Below are positions 35,096 to 46,839 of a stretch of DNA of 64,000 nucleotides, piece by piece (positions within the stretch are counted from its first letter, which is position 1; each line of letters opens with the position of its first letter). Under the pieces are notes generated by a model. The model saw only the letters and a program-made list of their open reading frames with translations, made no database searches and was not told the origin of the DNA. A program made the position numbers and the translations under genes. Source of the stretch: Motacilla alba alba (lineage: Eukaryota; Chordata; Aves; Passeriformes; Motacillidae); NCBI RefSeq assembly GCF_015832195.1, contig NC_052019.1, forward strand, positions 4,077,685 through 4,141,684, in the 5' to 3' direction.

Positions 35096-37924
35096 TTTTA
35101 TCACTTTCTACAAAATAAATAATGAAATATCCTGTAGCTCAGGCTATGCACTGAATTCAAGAACTTGCCTGATTTCAATACTTGCATACAGCTGGTGCTC
35201 TTGTTCTTTGAAATCTGTCAATTTTATTCTCTATTTTAAAATGTTTTAAAAACTTCATGACAGTCAGGCAGTGCCAGTATAAAAGTAAGTTTTACAGCCA
35301 ACTAAAATCCATGAAAATCAGTATTCCTTATAGGGAGATCAATGCAGCTTCTGGTGCAAACAGCAGTGCCCCAAGGTGTGCTTACATTATTTTGTGAATG
35401 ATACCTGCTGTGAAGGGTGGTTGAGCACAAAGCTGCCAGATGCTCTCTGTGACTTGCATATCTGTAAGGTCATTTGTGTGTTCTGATGACTGAGGTGTAA
35501 ATGATAAAATTATGGAACAAACAAAAAAATCTTTACCGAGCCTAAGTTTTACCTCACAACTGCAATGATACAGCAATGATGGACTTTTAATGGAGCTAAA
35601 TTTAATTCAGAAGAAACATAACTGAGTCATGATTGCACCTGTTTCCAGTTGCTGCTGATGCAGTTTTCTCTCTCAAGCTTTCAAGAGTTGCAATGGTGAA
35701 GGAAATGTTCTTCTGGGTATTTATTGATGTCACACATTATTTCATCCAGGAGAGTTCTTGATGGCTTTGGTTTGTCAGAGCAGCGCCAAGTGGAAAGGAC
35801 AAAATTCATCTTAGTCTTTATAAAAATGCAAATGTGAAGTTATCCATCATTGTGGTGTTATCTAAAGACCTCAACAAATGCTTCATCCCTTGTGCTGCTC
35901 TCCTGTCAGACTGGGGAGGAACTCCTGGAGGTCTTCTAGGTTAAATTCACAGTCAAAAAGATTGAGGTGAAAGAAAACACTGAGATGGAGATGTTCACAG
36001 CAAATATTCCTGGGAGATGGGGAATATGCCATTCAGCCACCCAGAGACAGATCTGAATTTACTCCTGGTGGAACCTGGAGATGACCCAAGGATTTGTGTT
36101 CCATTAAATAAAAAAGGGATGCACCAGTCACGCAAAGAGCTTTGTTTTGCTTGATAATTTTGGATCTCTCAAACAAACCCTGTGTCAGCACAGCTGAATA
36201 AAGCATTAGAAACCATGGAACAATGAATGTCAGTTATGCAGAGTGAGTGCTGGAAATTTAAGGAGCTACAAGGATGTAAGAATTCTACAGTCAAGAAAAT
36301 CAAGCTTTTTGTGCAATGGTGTGACTGTGACTCCTGATGTACAAAGCAGGGAATAATTCATTAAAAATGAATGTTAACATTAGCTTTCCTGTGACATCTG
36401 TGAGCCCAGTGTTGGAATACTCTGTACTCAGTGAGAATGCTCAGTGATTTTAGAAAGATATTTAAAAGATGAAAAAATGAGCAGAGAGCAGGCACAAATA
36501 AAGGCTTTTGAAGACATAAGAAATGCCAGAGAGCGATAAATATTTGGATTTTCACAAGGAGATTGAGAACTGACTTCATTAGAGCACATAAATACTCTCT
36601 CTGAAGAAAATGCCAAGTGCTAAAGGACCTTTAATCATGCATAATTTTTGAAATTTAGAAATGGATTGATATAATTTCAAAACAAAGCACAAATCCTTAA
36701 CATGGAAAATAATTACAGTGAACTACAAAAACTGTGACAACTTCTCAGTCTCCTGAAATCCTCAAAGTCATTCAAGAGCATGAATAAAAAGTGATTGCTG
36801 TCTGTCAGGACATAATTTGATGACATTAAGTGGTCTGTGATATATCAGAATCTGACTGGGTCATCTAATACCTTGAAACTTTTGAAACTATGAAAAGAGT
36901 TCATGCAGGATCTTCAAGAATACCGAGAAGCAGAGGAACCAGGAAGTTTGAACAAGGAATTTCTCTTTTGCTGAGAAAGATGGATGATGTCAGGATGAAC
37001 CACAGAGAAGACTGGCAGCACAACCAAAGTTCGAGGCGGGCTGAAACAAGCCTGTGGATCCCTGAGAATACAAAAGCAGCTTGAAACTCAATTCCAAAAC
37101 CAAAGTGCTGCTTTGTGAGTGCCTGAAGGTGTTGCTGAAAGCTCACACACAGTTTTGTGGACAAGGCTATCAAGGCTTTGTTTTCTTTGTTCATATCACT
37201 TGTAGCAATCTTAATTTGTCTTTCTTTCAGGAGCAAAGATAGGCTCCAGAATTCAGAGTAGAGAGTCCTTTGGGACTTAGATGACATTTATTTATCTTTG
37301 TGTAATGCATCTGGAACAACAGAGGGAAAGATAAAACTTCCATGTCCAGACACACTGATCTGTTAGTGTGTTTATAAAAAAAAAAAATACTCTCCCAAAG
37401 GATGAAGTTCAAAAAGAAAAGGAATTAAAGATATTAAACATGAAATTATGTTAAATAGGCCATTGAAAAATATATTACGAAACTGAAATCTGAAGCTCTC
37501 CTGGGAAAGCTTGTTGATCAAGTTTCCAACCCAGATTATGGATCAGGTAGTTATGGGCAGGTTCAACAAGACTCAAATGTTTTTGCATTTTTTGCATCAC
37601 TAGACCTTCAAACCTTCTTAGATTCATTGATATCTTTAATCACACTTAGTGATAAGCAAACATGAAAAGATAGAGTCCTCTCATTCTGAGTGCATTCAGA
37701 TAATTTCAGATTAATTTCTGGTGAATTTATCTATATTTCTATAGTTTGTGGGTACTTATTTATAAAATGTAGAAGACAGCACAGTGAGGAAATATTAGGC
37801 AGTCTATCCAAAGCACAGACATCTCTTAGGCAAATATTTGGCAAGAGCTACAAAGTATTTTATGCTTGCAAATAACTTTGGGGTAATTTTCTTTAAGAGC
37901 AGGGCTCTGGTTTGTCAAAGCATC
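35096..37924. other. Unannotated stretch left of LTR copy B
   Basis: Mostly unique. At 36890-37290 both strands have open frames (64 codons plus, 128 codons minus) in a somewhat G+C-richer piece; neither peptide resembles a known family. A strong-looking acceptor (TTTGTCTTTCTTTCAG) ends at 37230 on the plus strand, with a stop soon after in every frame that I checked. Confidence 0.4.
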
Positions 37925-37930
37925 CTCTAT
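37925..37930. repeat. Target-site duplication, left (CTCTAT)
   Basis: Pairs with CTCTAA at 38343-38348; five of six bases agree. Confidence 0.65.
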
Positions 37931-38342
37931 TGTGGCATTCATGTTTTCTGGAAAAATCCCTTTGCCCAGGATTTTTTTTCTGGGAAGCTGAGAAGCCTCA
38001 GAGAGAAAGGAAAGCAATATTATCTGATTTGCTTCTCCTGTGTTGTGCTCATGTGGAATGTGGACATTGTTTACCCACAGGTGATTGTTTCATTGGATTC
38101 TGCCGTGAGTTGTTTTCACTCTTTGGCCAATCAGGGCCAAACTATGTCGGGACTCTGGAAAGAGTCATGAGTTTTCATTATTATCTTTTTTAGCCTTCTG
38201 TAAGTATCCTTTCTGTATTCTTTAGTACAGTTTAGTATAGTATTCTTTAATATAATATAATAAAGTAATAAATTAGCCTTTTGAGAACATGGAGTCAGAT
38301 TCATCATTCCTTCCTGCCATGAGGGGCCCAGCAAATACAATA
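37931..38342 (+). mobile_element. Solo retroviral LTR, family 2, copy B, plus orientation
   Basis: Starts TGTGGCATTC and ends ACAATA, where copy C ends ACAACA, so the ancestral TG...CA end has mutated. CTCTAT (37925-37930) and CTCTAA (38343-38348) flank it as a 6-base duplication with one mismatch. A CCAAT box lies at 38127-38131, and two AATAAA signals overlap the R region (38259-38264 and 38267-38272). No internal retroviral sequence follows. The two plus-strand open frames of about 100 codons that start near 37838 and 37912 cross the LTR by chance. Confidence 0.9.
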
Positions 38343-38348
38343 CTCTAA
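38343..38348. repeat. Target-site duplication, right (CTCTAA)
   Basis: Pairs with CTCTAT at 37925-37930. Confidence 0.65.
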
Positions 38349-41300
38349 GCCATTTTTGTTACATTTACAGAATCTAAAGCTAGAATACGCAGCTCATAGA
38401 ACTTATTCAGTGATTCCTATATTAATTCCCTAAAATCTTCTGGTTAAACCTGCTAATATCACTTAAAAACCCTTCTAATCTTGGAGACTTTAGCTCATGG
38501 AACTGATCATGTTCTTGGATAAACTTTTGAAATGCTGAATTAACCTTCTTTTTAAACTGTGGGACTCATTTCTTATGTAAATTTGTCTGTCTTTGGACCC
38601 CAGAGATAACATTTTGTTTGTTCAGTGATTTCTTTTATCAATATAGACATTTCCCCTTCATCCATATGGTGCATATCCCTAAAACGTGCCCAGACTGAGA
38701 TCCCTTGGCTTCCCTGTAGGATATTTATGAGTAGATGATAATCTTGCATACGACAGGGAAATTGCAAGGCTTGGGTCTTGTCTTCAGGGAAACTTATTTG
38801 GTTTTTTATATAGTTGCTTCTGCAGTAATACTGTTCACTATGGCAGCCAAGGTAATGATGATTTCTGATGATGCTTAGATTTTGCATTAAAAAATTCCTT
38901 ATTTCCAAAGCTTTCCTGTACAGCTGATGGCATTTCTTATCAGTCATCTTTATGAAAAAAAGAGAAAAGAGCTCAATTTTCAGGCTTTAGCCATTCTTTT
39001 CTCTTGCCAGAACATTTGAGAGTAAAGCTGTCTGAAGCAGATACTGCTTTAAATATGATACCATGTTCCAAAGTCACCTAAATTTCTAATTAACCCTGGT
39101 TATATATATGTTGGGTTTTTTTCAGATTTACCCCAAACTACCAGCAGAGAGATCAGAATCTATCAATGTTGTCTTGTCAGTAAATCTTAGTTATGTATGG
39201 AATAGGCTTTGGATTCAAGAAGCTGAGGTTTTTCTTTCGTAATATTCTTAATACTTTTTTTGGCAAACACATTCTTAATTTTTAGGTAAACTGTTCAATG
39301 TTAGTGGCGCTCTCTGATTTATGTGCTTTACATGTTCACAGGATTGTGGATAAATATAGTTTTGAACTTGTGTTTGTGTTTTTAAAGACAGGTACAGCTG
39401 GAGTACACAGTGTGAAATTGTGAGGAATTTTGGGTTTTGTTTCACTACATGGCTTTAATTATAAGAGGTCAATAAACAAACAAACAAGACCAAAAAATAT
39501 TCAAAGAAGTATCAAATATTGAAGACCAGAAGAAAGCTTTGTGATTAAGTTTGTGAATTCCCCAAATTAAAGAAAGCAAAAGGTGAATAAGTCAAAAGGG
39601 GAAAACTTGAGTTTGTTTTATTTTTGATCCTGAAATTTATTTTTTTTCAGAGATGTCCTTGTTTCTCTAGCTGCAACAAATTACTCCACTTGCAGAATGA
39701 ATATCTAATATCCCAAATTATCAAAAATTATCTGCATGGTGATGGAAATTTTACAAGCATAGGAAGTATCAACAATTTCTGTTGTCCAAAAATTTCTGCT
39801 GTATAGGCCTTTTAGTATCAATTTATTGCTTTTGATTATTTTTACTTATTAATTAGTTAATGATTCGTCCACTACCTATTTACATACAGAAATAATAGTT
39901 CAGTAATTTTTAACTGCAAGATATATTTAATTCTAGGGTTAAAAATCAAGTTTGTGAATGATTTTATGTATGTATAGAATGAATTTGTGTTACATTGATT
40001 CCTTTCCTACCAAAACAGAAAGAAGGAATAAAACAGAACAAATAAAAAAAAAAAAAAAACAAACACAACAGCTTACACTTCCCTTGATAGCTTTTTATAA
40101 ATTGCAGGGTTATGCCATTTTTCATGGAAAAATATTTTTCTTTTTCTAATTGAAGATTTTAGTTTTAAATATGTTTTTCCAGCTTGTCTCTTTTATGCTT
40201 TTGCCAAGAGAATAATCAGCTGTGCAGAGCTGTGATCCAAGGAGAACTATTTGGGTTTTTTAGGCCTCATGTAAAGATTATTGGTCTTCCCAATGGGAAG
40301 GGATTTGAAAGGTCCAGCTGAATCTGGGAAATGGTCACAGCACTGGTGAGCAACAGCAGAACTCACAGCTCTGCAAATTAAATGAAATAATTACCCACAC
40401 TTTCAGACTGTAAAATGTAGGTATTCTCATGTGATTATTACCACTGCTTCACCATGCTCCTGGTTCCCATACATAGATAGTTATTTTAGTATGTCAGGAA
40501 TTCTGACATTTTTATGGTGAAATGTTAAAGCTTGAGGTGTTATCATCAATAGATTCTGCTGAAATGTCCAACAGCAATCTGGCAAACAAACTTAATAGGT
40601 AAAGTTAAAATTGTGGTTTCAAATATAACCCACATTTATTTCTATCGCCTGAGAGGCTGCTTCCTAAAATTTCTCCTAAATAAAGTAACATATTATTGTT
40701 TTTATTATTATTATTGTTGTTGTTTCTATTCACTTGGTTTCTACTTTGCACCTCAAAATACGTTTAGCATCATCTCAGAAGTATGATGCAAATAACCACC
40801 ACCAATTACAACTTGAAGGTGATTTTAAGTTAAATTAATTGATCATTTCTAATCCAATCCCCAAGTGACAGACTGAATGCAGGCAGAAAACTTCCCTTGA
40901 GCCCAGATCAAATGCCCAGTGATGAGGAAAAACTTGCACTTTTCCAGTCTCAGCATCCTTTTCACAGACAAATCCTTCAGAAATGTCAATCCGGAAGCTC
41001 CAACCAGAATCTACCTCGCTCAGAAGAAACACATAGTACCCATTTTTAATTCATTATCCCTCATTTCAGCTATAAGCTTTTGACTGCTTCACTGTGGTTA
41101 GATTGCTTCTTTTTTCTTTCTAATATCTCACTTCCCCAGCCATTCACCCACTGCCAGTTTAATTTCTCTGTAATGCCATAGGTGAGCTGTTTTCATCTCC
41201 AGTGTTCTTAAGAACATTAGTTTGCAAAAGGCTCCTTGCAAGACAGAATTGTACAGACAAAAAAGAAGTCAGAAGCACTCACAGGAAAAAGAGATTACAC

Positions 41301-43680
41301 TAGATGTCTTCATCCTGGCACTTAAATAGAGCATGACACTCTTAAAATATTAGTAGAACATGGGACATCAAGAATACAGTAAAATATTTGTGTTCTATTA
41401 ACAAAAAAAAAGAGATGTGTAGGTGCACAAAGGGAGATTAAAAACCAGGAATGACAGGGTGGGTTAGGAAAAAAAGATCTGGTAAGGTAGTAATACTATC
41501 ATGTGGAGAAAACAGTATTGTACTTTATAACAGATGAAAGCCTCTGTCTATGGCATGAAAGAGATAAAAAAGAAAAGCAATAAATTCTGCATAATCCAAA
41601 CTCATTGTTCAAACCATGCACTGCTCATTCCCTGTCACCAGCCAAAGGATAAACATCAGTGCTATGTATGTAAAGGCTGCTTTCATAAATATTTAAAAAG
41701 CACTACACTGAGTCAGTGCAGTAAATAATACCATATATTAAAATAGATGGAATATGTGAATTAAGGTCACTTGCTGGCACAGAGAATGGAGGCATCAATC
41801 TAAGCCTGCTCAAACCTGGGATCAGCAGATTCCGTTTTTTTCCCACTCAAAGAAACATTAACTGAAATATGTAAAGAGAACGCAGTTCAAGCCTGTGACC
41901 CTCTCAAGTGCTGCTTCTGGTTCAAGAACAGCTTACAGGGGCAAGGAAGAAAAAAAGTGAAATAAAAAGTTCTCCCCAGAAAAAGCGGTTCCACGTTTGG
42001 TTCTCATTTGTTTCCTGTCATGTTTAGGGAATATTAAACCCTCTTTTTCTTCACGGCACATGAATTTCTGATCAGATATATAAGTAAATCAAGAATTATA
42101 TATTGTTTGTCTTTCCTGGCATTTAATCTGAGTGAAGCCAATTTCAATTTTTTTTAAGTAAATATACACAGCCTTGTACATGGGGAAATTGACTATAGGT
42201 AGGGTTAAATTGTCCTTTTATTTTTTTGGGATTTCTTTAGTGTTGGCCAGTATTTCAGTGCAAAATTAGACAGAATATCAGAAGGAATAAACATTAAAAT
42301 AAATATTTTATTTGTTACACATGAATTTTCTTCCATGTGTAACTTCACAGGCTGCAAATGAAAATGTTGCATGCTGAGATTATTCAAATGCTCAACAGGA
42401 ACAGAGGCAGAGGGTCTTCAGTGGAAGAGAATTTCACCAGTATATCATTCTTTGAGGAAGAAATCCAACTTTTTGAAGTGATTCTTCTAGAATGATATCC
42501 TTAATTTTAACTACTGCAGATGTTGTTTACCATATCTCTGCCTCCCAAGCCCATCCTACCAAACAGTCACTACTCTGTCTTGGAAACAAAAATTACATCC
42601 TCTGAGGTTTGTGCATCATCATCCCCAGTACTAAATGTCAGTTGCTATTTTTTGTGCCATGGAACAGTAACCCCACAAAAAACCTGTACCCCTTACCACA
42701 GCTCCTTCACTGAGCAGGAAATATCTTCAGCACTGTAAACAATTCTTCAGTTGCTGTAGGTAAGGAGTAATGGAAAAAAACCCAAACAAAAAACATAAGC
42801 AGTTGTTCTCATAACTATAAGGAGGAAAATGTGCAAAGAAATAAAAAATAATTGGGTTAGTAACAGGATATTGCATTTATGAACAGATATCTAACAGATA
42901 TTCTACACCTGCCTATTTATTTTCCTCCTTACCAGGGTGATTCCTGTATCAAACTCATAACAATTTGTAAATGTGTCAATGCATTTCTTTTAGAAAATTA
43001 CTGATTTTGGAATGACAGCAGATGAAATATTCACTGTCCACCCAGGGATAATGTTCCAATGGTTAATTTCACTCATCCTTAAAATGTCTCCCTTATTTCT
43101 GTTCTGACTATATCTCCCTCCAGCTTCCAGCCATAGTGTCTCATTATACTTTTGTCTTATAGATCAAAGGGGTCTCTTCCCTCAGAAATCTTTTTATGTT
43201 AATACTGATCATCCATAATTCTATAAGTTGAATTTTGATGCTATTGAAGCTGATTTGAGTTTTCATAGCTTTTTCTTTTTCTTTTTCTTTTTTTTTTTTA
43301 TTTTTGCACTTAATGAATACAGGAATGTTAAGTTGCAATGCCTGACATATTTCATATTGCTTTATTTTAGTCTCTGCACCTGTTTGATAACCTGATGAAC
43401 TATTGATAGTTTGGGGGGATTTCTAAATGTTCCTGTCAGTAAATTTGTTTTTGTAAAATGTTTTCCAAAGCCTGCAAGACCCTGGAAAATCTCTTTTTAT
43501 TGCCATAGCCAGTGACCTTGTCATGGGATAATGTTTAAAATCTTCCTTTTTCTGCCTCAAGTGATATTATACTTTTAAAAAGGGATGCACTTTGGAAAAA
43601 AAAAAGGTCAGTCCTTGAGACCTGGTATGTAACATGACATGGAAAATAGTTTAAAGTTAAATCACATTATGAAATTCAGC
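38349..43680. other. Unannotated AT-rich stretch
   Basis: Contains an A run (40045-40060), a TTA/TTG trinucleotide tract (about 40692-40725), a palindrome TGTTCTTAAGAACA (41203-41216) and the hairpin at 42314. A minus-strand frame at 40835-41050 gives a protein-like peptide but has no clear splice sites. No gene is called. Confidence 0.45.
42314..42343. repeat. Inverted repeat, 10-base arms
   Basis: GTTACACATG (42314-42323) and CATGTGTAAC (42334-42343) are exact reverse complements around a 10-base loop. The stem does not extend further, so it is not a plausible microRNA precursor. Confidence 0.85.
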
Positions 43681-44110
43681 TAGTCAGTATAATTTTAATT
43701 TTGAAGAAACTGCTTGAAGGCAACCTCGCACTGACCCACTTTCTTGCCGTCATTCCCTCAATAAAAATTGATAACACATTCCTGCCCTTGCAGAATTTCC
43801 ATATTGACAGAGGAAATTTAACTCCCTGCATGATTAATGGCCCAGGCAGGGCTCTATCAAACATGCAGCGTGCACTGGGATATTCCATGCCTCTGACAGC
43901 CCAAGAGTGATGATCCTTGGGAGGGGTGGAGAGCAGACCGTGACAAAATTGCAGTTGCTGATGCCTCCTGCCACATCAATAAAATGGCACCACACAACAA
44001 ATGGGCCTCCTGACCTCATCACTTACAGTGGAGCAGATCATTTGTATAAACAAGTTATTTAGGTGCCTTAATGTACTTTGTGGTTGATTAATAGGGCTTC
44101 CCCTCACCTT
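43681..44110. other. Possible conserved non-coding block
   Basis: A repeat-free piece of balanced composition with retained CpGs (CTCGCAC, GCCGTC, CAGCGTG, CCGTGAC) and clustered factor-like words (TGATTAATGG, ATTGATAACAC, GGTTGATTAATAGG). Short open frames exist on both strands (about 70-90 codons) without motifs. I rate it the best conserved non-coding element candidate in the window, from appearance alone. Confidence 0.25.
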
Positions 44111-44287
44111 TTGCACATCAGATTCTAGAGAGTGTTTGAGAAGGGAGAGAAGCAAGGCACAGGCCTGGGGGTGAAACAGCATGCTGGAAATTTCAATTCT
44201 GTGCAGAGATTTTCTGCACATCTTTAGTTCTAAATTGGGCAAAAGATGTATTTTTTAAGGCTTCACCTTAAGAAAGTGGCGTTCATT

Positions 44288-44293
44288 AATATG
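44288..44293. repeat. Target-site duplication, left (AATATG)
   Basis: Pairs with AACATG at 44734-44739 with one T/C difference. Confidence 0.65.
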
Positions 44294-44733
44294 TGTTGTA
44301 ACATTCAGGGTGCCCCGACGAAGGGAAGAAAATGATGCATCTGACACCATGTCCTCAGAAGGCTAATTTATTACTTTATTATACTATATTACAATAAAGA
44401 ATACTATACTATACTATACTAAAGAATACAGAAAATATACTTACTGAATGCTAAAAAGATAATAATAATGAAAACTCGTGACTCTTTCCTGAGTCCTGAC
44501 ACAGTTTGGCCCCAATTGGCCAAAGAGTCAAAACAACTCACATCAGAATCCAATGGAACAATCACCTGTGGGTAAACAATCTCCAAAAACACATTCCACA
44601 TGAGCACAACACAGGAGAAGCAAATGAGATAAGAATTGTTTCCTTTTCTCTTAGGCCTTTCTTGCTGCCCTTCAGCTTCCCAGGAGAAAAACCTTGTGTG
44701 AAGGAATTTTTTTCAGAGAGTGTGAATGCCACA
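44294..44733 (-). mobile_element. Solo retroviral LTR, family 2, copy C, minus orientation
   Basis: On the minus strand it runs from TGTGGCATTC (44733 leftward) to ACAACA (44294), keeping the intact TG...CA ends. AATATG (44288-44293) and AACATG (44734-44739) form a 6-base duplication with one mismatch. It retains the CpG-containing GGTGCCCCGACGAAGG at about 44309-44325, which is eroded in copies A and B, plus a CCAAT box (44515-44519, minus) and AATAAA (44367-44372, minus). It is roughly 30-35 bases longer than A and B, partly from extra sequence near 44655-44700, so it may be a different subfamily. The 184-codon plus-strand frame (44506-45060) reads antisense through it and is not a gene. 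Confidence 0.9.
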
Positions 44734-44739
44734 AACATG
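44734..44739. repeat. Target-site duplication, right (AACATG)
   Basis: Pairs with AATATG at 44288-44293. Confidence 0.65.
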
Positions 44740-46399
44740 CCTATAGGTGCTACAGAAGTACTCCAGAAATGCCAATTTCATGGCAGACTTTTTGTATGTG
44801 ATAGTGTGAGATGTGCCAAGCAGCACAGCAACCTAATTTTTAAACCAGCTCAGCTAGTATTTGCCCTTCTGAATACAGATATCTGTTCTCCTAGCAAACC
44901 ATTAAATAGCTTTCATCGTGCTTTAGGTAATTTTTCTCTTTTCTTCATCTTATTTTTGAATTTGAAAACATGGGAGAAAACAGAGCAGTTCCTGTTACAG
45001 CCAGAGCTGATCTGGAATGTTGTGCTGTGTGTATTCATAGCAAACCAGGATTTGCAATAAAGGCAATGTTTTATTGAAGCAATGATTTAAACTAATGTTT
45101 TCCAAAACAGCAAAGTGTTCTGTGCCCATCTGTTTGACTTGTAAGGAATGAATTTTCAAAGGTCATTCCAGGTATCCCAGGATTTCAAGTTGTCATCAGT
45201 TTCTGAAGTATGAGGCAGGGAAATGATTCAAAGGCAGGGCTGTCTGGTTTCTGGGTAATTCCCATTATGCAAGGAAGTCTTCCACTCCAAAGAACTCTAC
45301 CTAAGCCAGTTATAAAGCTACCATGCTTTATAAGGGAGCCTGTGCCTGTTCCTCTGCCTGAAAATAACAAATGCCTGAATTTATTATAATTTTTAAGGAA
45401 ACTTTTAGGGGTTTTTGCCTTGGGTTTGTTTTGGTTTGGTTTGGTTTTGGTTTTTAGACATTTTGAGACTCTGTTTCAATTTAGATAAAAGCTATTAAAA
45501 TAATTTCTGATTTTTGTCTACTGGAAAAAATACAGCATTAATAAGGTAGATAAGATTCTATATTCCCTTTGCAGTCTTTATTTCTGTCCTTCTCTTTAGA
45601 CCTAGATTCTGGAAAGTCTGGCTAATTCTTTTGCTTTTGTCTTTCTTGTGATTTCTTGGCACTGTTCAAAGTCAAAAGAGGACATTGCTGAACAACACAA
45701 GAAAATCTCTTCTTAAATTCCAGTTCCAGCTAGAGAGAGAAAGAGCTTAGACAACTGTCAGGAATACCTGTTCTTGTCCTATATCAACTATAAATCTTGT
45801 ACAATATAATTATAAAATTAATTTTAAAATCAGATTTCTTACCTATACAATCCAAGGCATTTAGGGAGGCTCTTTGAATCCACATCTCTTAAAAGAGCTG
45901 CAAGAACAAGTAGACTGCATTATGCACTTGTGTGTGAAGAATTATTTCACATATTTTTATATTTTGCTTAAATTTTTCTCCATTTACCCTTATATTAAAA
46001 CAAGAGCAAAACATTTTTTATTTTTGCCTACCTCACAATAGTTGGATTATATGTGAAGAAATACTGGTCTGCAATTTAAGTTACTCCAACTTATTCAGGC
46101 CTTCATATTCTCCTTAGTAGTTTACCTTTCCTTCCACAACACATGCAATGTACTATTTATCCTCCAGCAAAATTCTCACTCCACTCACCCAGTGTGTAAA
46201 TTTCAAGGAAATATCTCCTCACTTGATGGAAGCCTTATGATTAACCAATGAGCCACATTAACTGGAATGTGTTCAGCTTTTCACAGAAATGCAGGAAGAA
46301 AAAAAAAACAAAAAACAGATTATGTTCTTGGTTGAAGGATGAAAAATTACTTTTGGGAAAGGCTGTCCATTCAATGCTCTGTTAGTCTGTCCATGTTTC
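44740..46399. other. Unannotated stretch between two LTRs
   Basis: Unique AT-rich DNA with a GGTTT-type tract at about 45424-45454. No retroviral interior joins the flanking LTRs, which belong to different families and face opposite ways. Confidence 0.5.
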
Positions 46400-46665
46400 T
46401 GATGCCTCAGGTTTCAGCTTTTATATTTTTCAGATTCTGTGCTGCTTAATGTGTAATGCTGAGCTTCATATGGGGGGATGGTGAGCTCTCTGCACAGAGC
46501 AGGGAGACAAAACAATTCCTTCTCTAGCTGGGCACCAAGAACAAATGATCCAAATGTCAGGCCCAAGAGCACAAACAACGTGGGCTGAAGAGAGAAAAAC
46601 AAGGATGAGACTTCATAATCTGAAGCTACAACTGGACAACTCCAATATGCAAAGAGAGCAGAACT

Positions 46666-46672
46666 TATAAAA
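46666..46672 (+). promoter_or_regulatory. LTR TATA box
   Basis: TATAAAA inside the family 1 LTR, 109 bases before its AATAAA. It aligns with TATAAAA on the minus strand of the other copy (6435-6441). Its position is right for the viral promoter; present activity is unknown. Confidence 0.65.
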
Positions 46673-46780
46673 TCAAGAGACCCCTGACTGGTCGTGCATT
46701 TTGTGGCCATTTTGGTTCATCTTGGGTGCAGCCCTGGCTGGGCTCTTGTGCTGCCCAAGGTGCATCCATTGAGGCCTTTT

Positions 46781-46786
46781 AATAAA
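46781..46786 (+). terminator. LTR poly(A) signal AATAAA
   Basis: Intact AATAAA near the R/U5 border of the family 1 LTR. The minus-orientation copy has lost it by a single T-to-A change. Confidence 0.65.
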
Positions 46787-46839
46787 TCCCTACTTTAACT
46801 GTGTAGTCTCTGTTCTAGGTCAGCTTTCACAAGGCATCA

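Larger units (their letters stand above)
46400..46839 (+). mobile_element. Solo retroviral LTR, family 1, plus orientation
   Basis: Bounded by TGATGCCT (46400-46407) and AGGCATCA (46832-46839), colinear with the minus-strand copy at 6259-6715. It shows a complete U3-R-U5 plan: ATATGCAAAG octamer-like word near 46646, TATAAAA at 46666-46672, AATAAA at 46781-46786 and about 50 bases of R/U5 after it. The flanks TTTC (46396-46399) and TTCC (46840-46843) agree at three of four positions, a weak 4-base duplication. No primer-binding site follows, so it is a solo LTR. The 98-codon minus-strand frame is an antisense shadow. Confidence 0.88.

Noticed and set aside
37197..37240. Strong plus-strand acceptor-like site
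   Set aside because: Pyrimidine tracts ending in CAG occur many times in this AT-rich window (for example 20482, 39649, 59758) and no matching donor or open frame follows.
37838..38193. Plus-strand frames of 93-110 codons across LTR copy B
   Set aside because: They begin upstream of or near the LTR and read through U3 by chance.
40045..40060. A run as the tail of a processed pseudogene
   Set aside because: No recognisable gene body or flanking target duplication lies upstream.
41203..41216. TGTTCTTAAGAACA as a glucocorticoid response element
   Set aside because: The half sites face outward with the wrong spacing; the canonical order is AGAACA, three bases, TGTTCT.
42314..42343. Hairpin as a microRNA precursor
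   Set aside because: The stem is only 10 base pairs and does not extend with tolerable mismatches; precursors need about 25 or more.
44506..45060. The longest open frame in the window (184 codons, plus)
   Set aside because: It begins inside and antisense to the family 2 LTR copy C and runs into AT-rich DNA with no motif, splice context or codon bias.
44740..46399. A provirus between the LTRs at 44.3 and 46.4 kb
   Set aside because: The two LTRs belong to different families, face opposite ways, and no viral sequence lies between.
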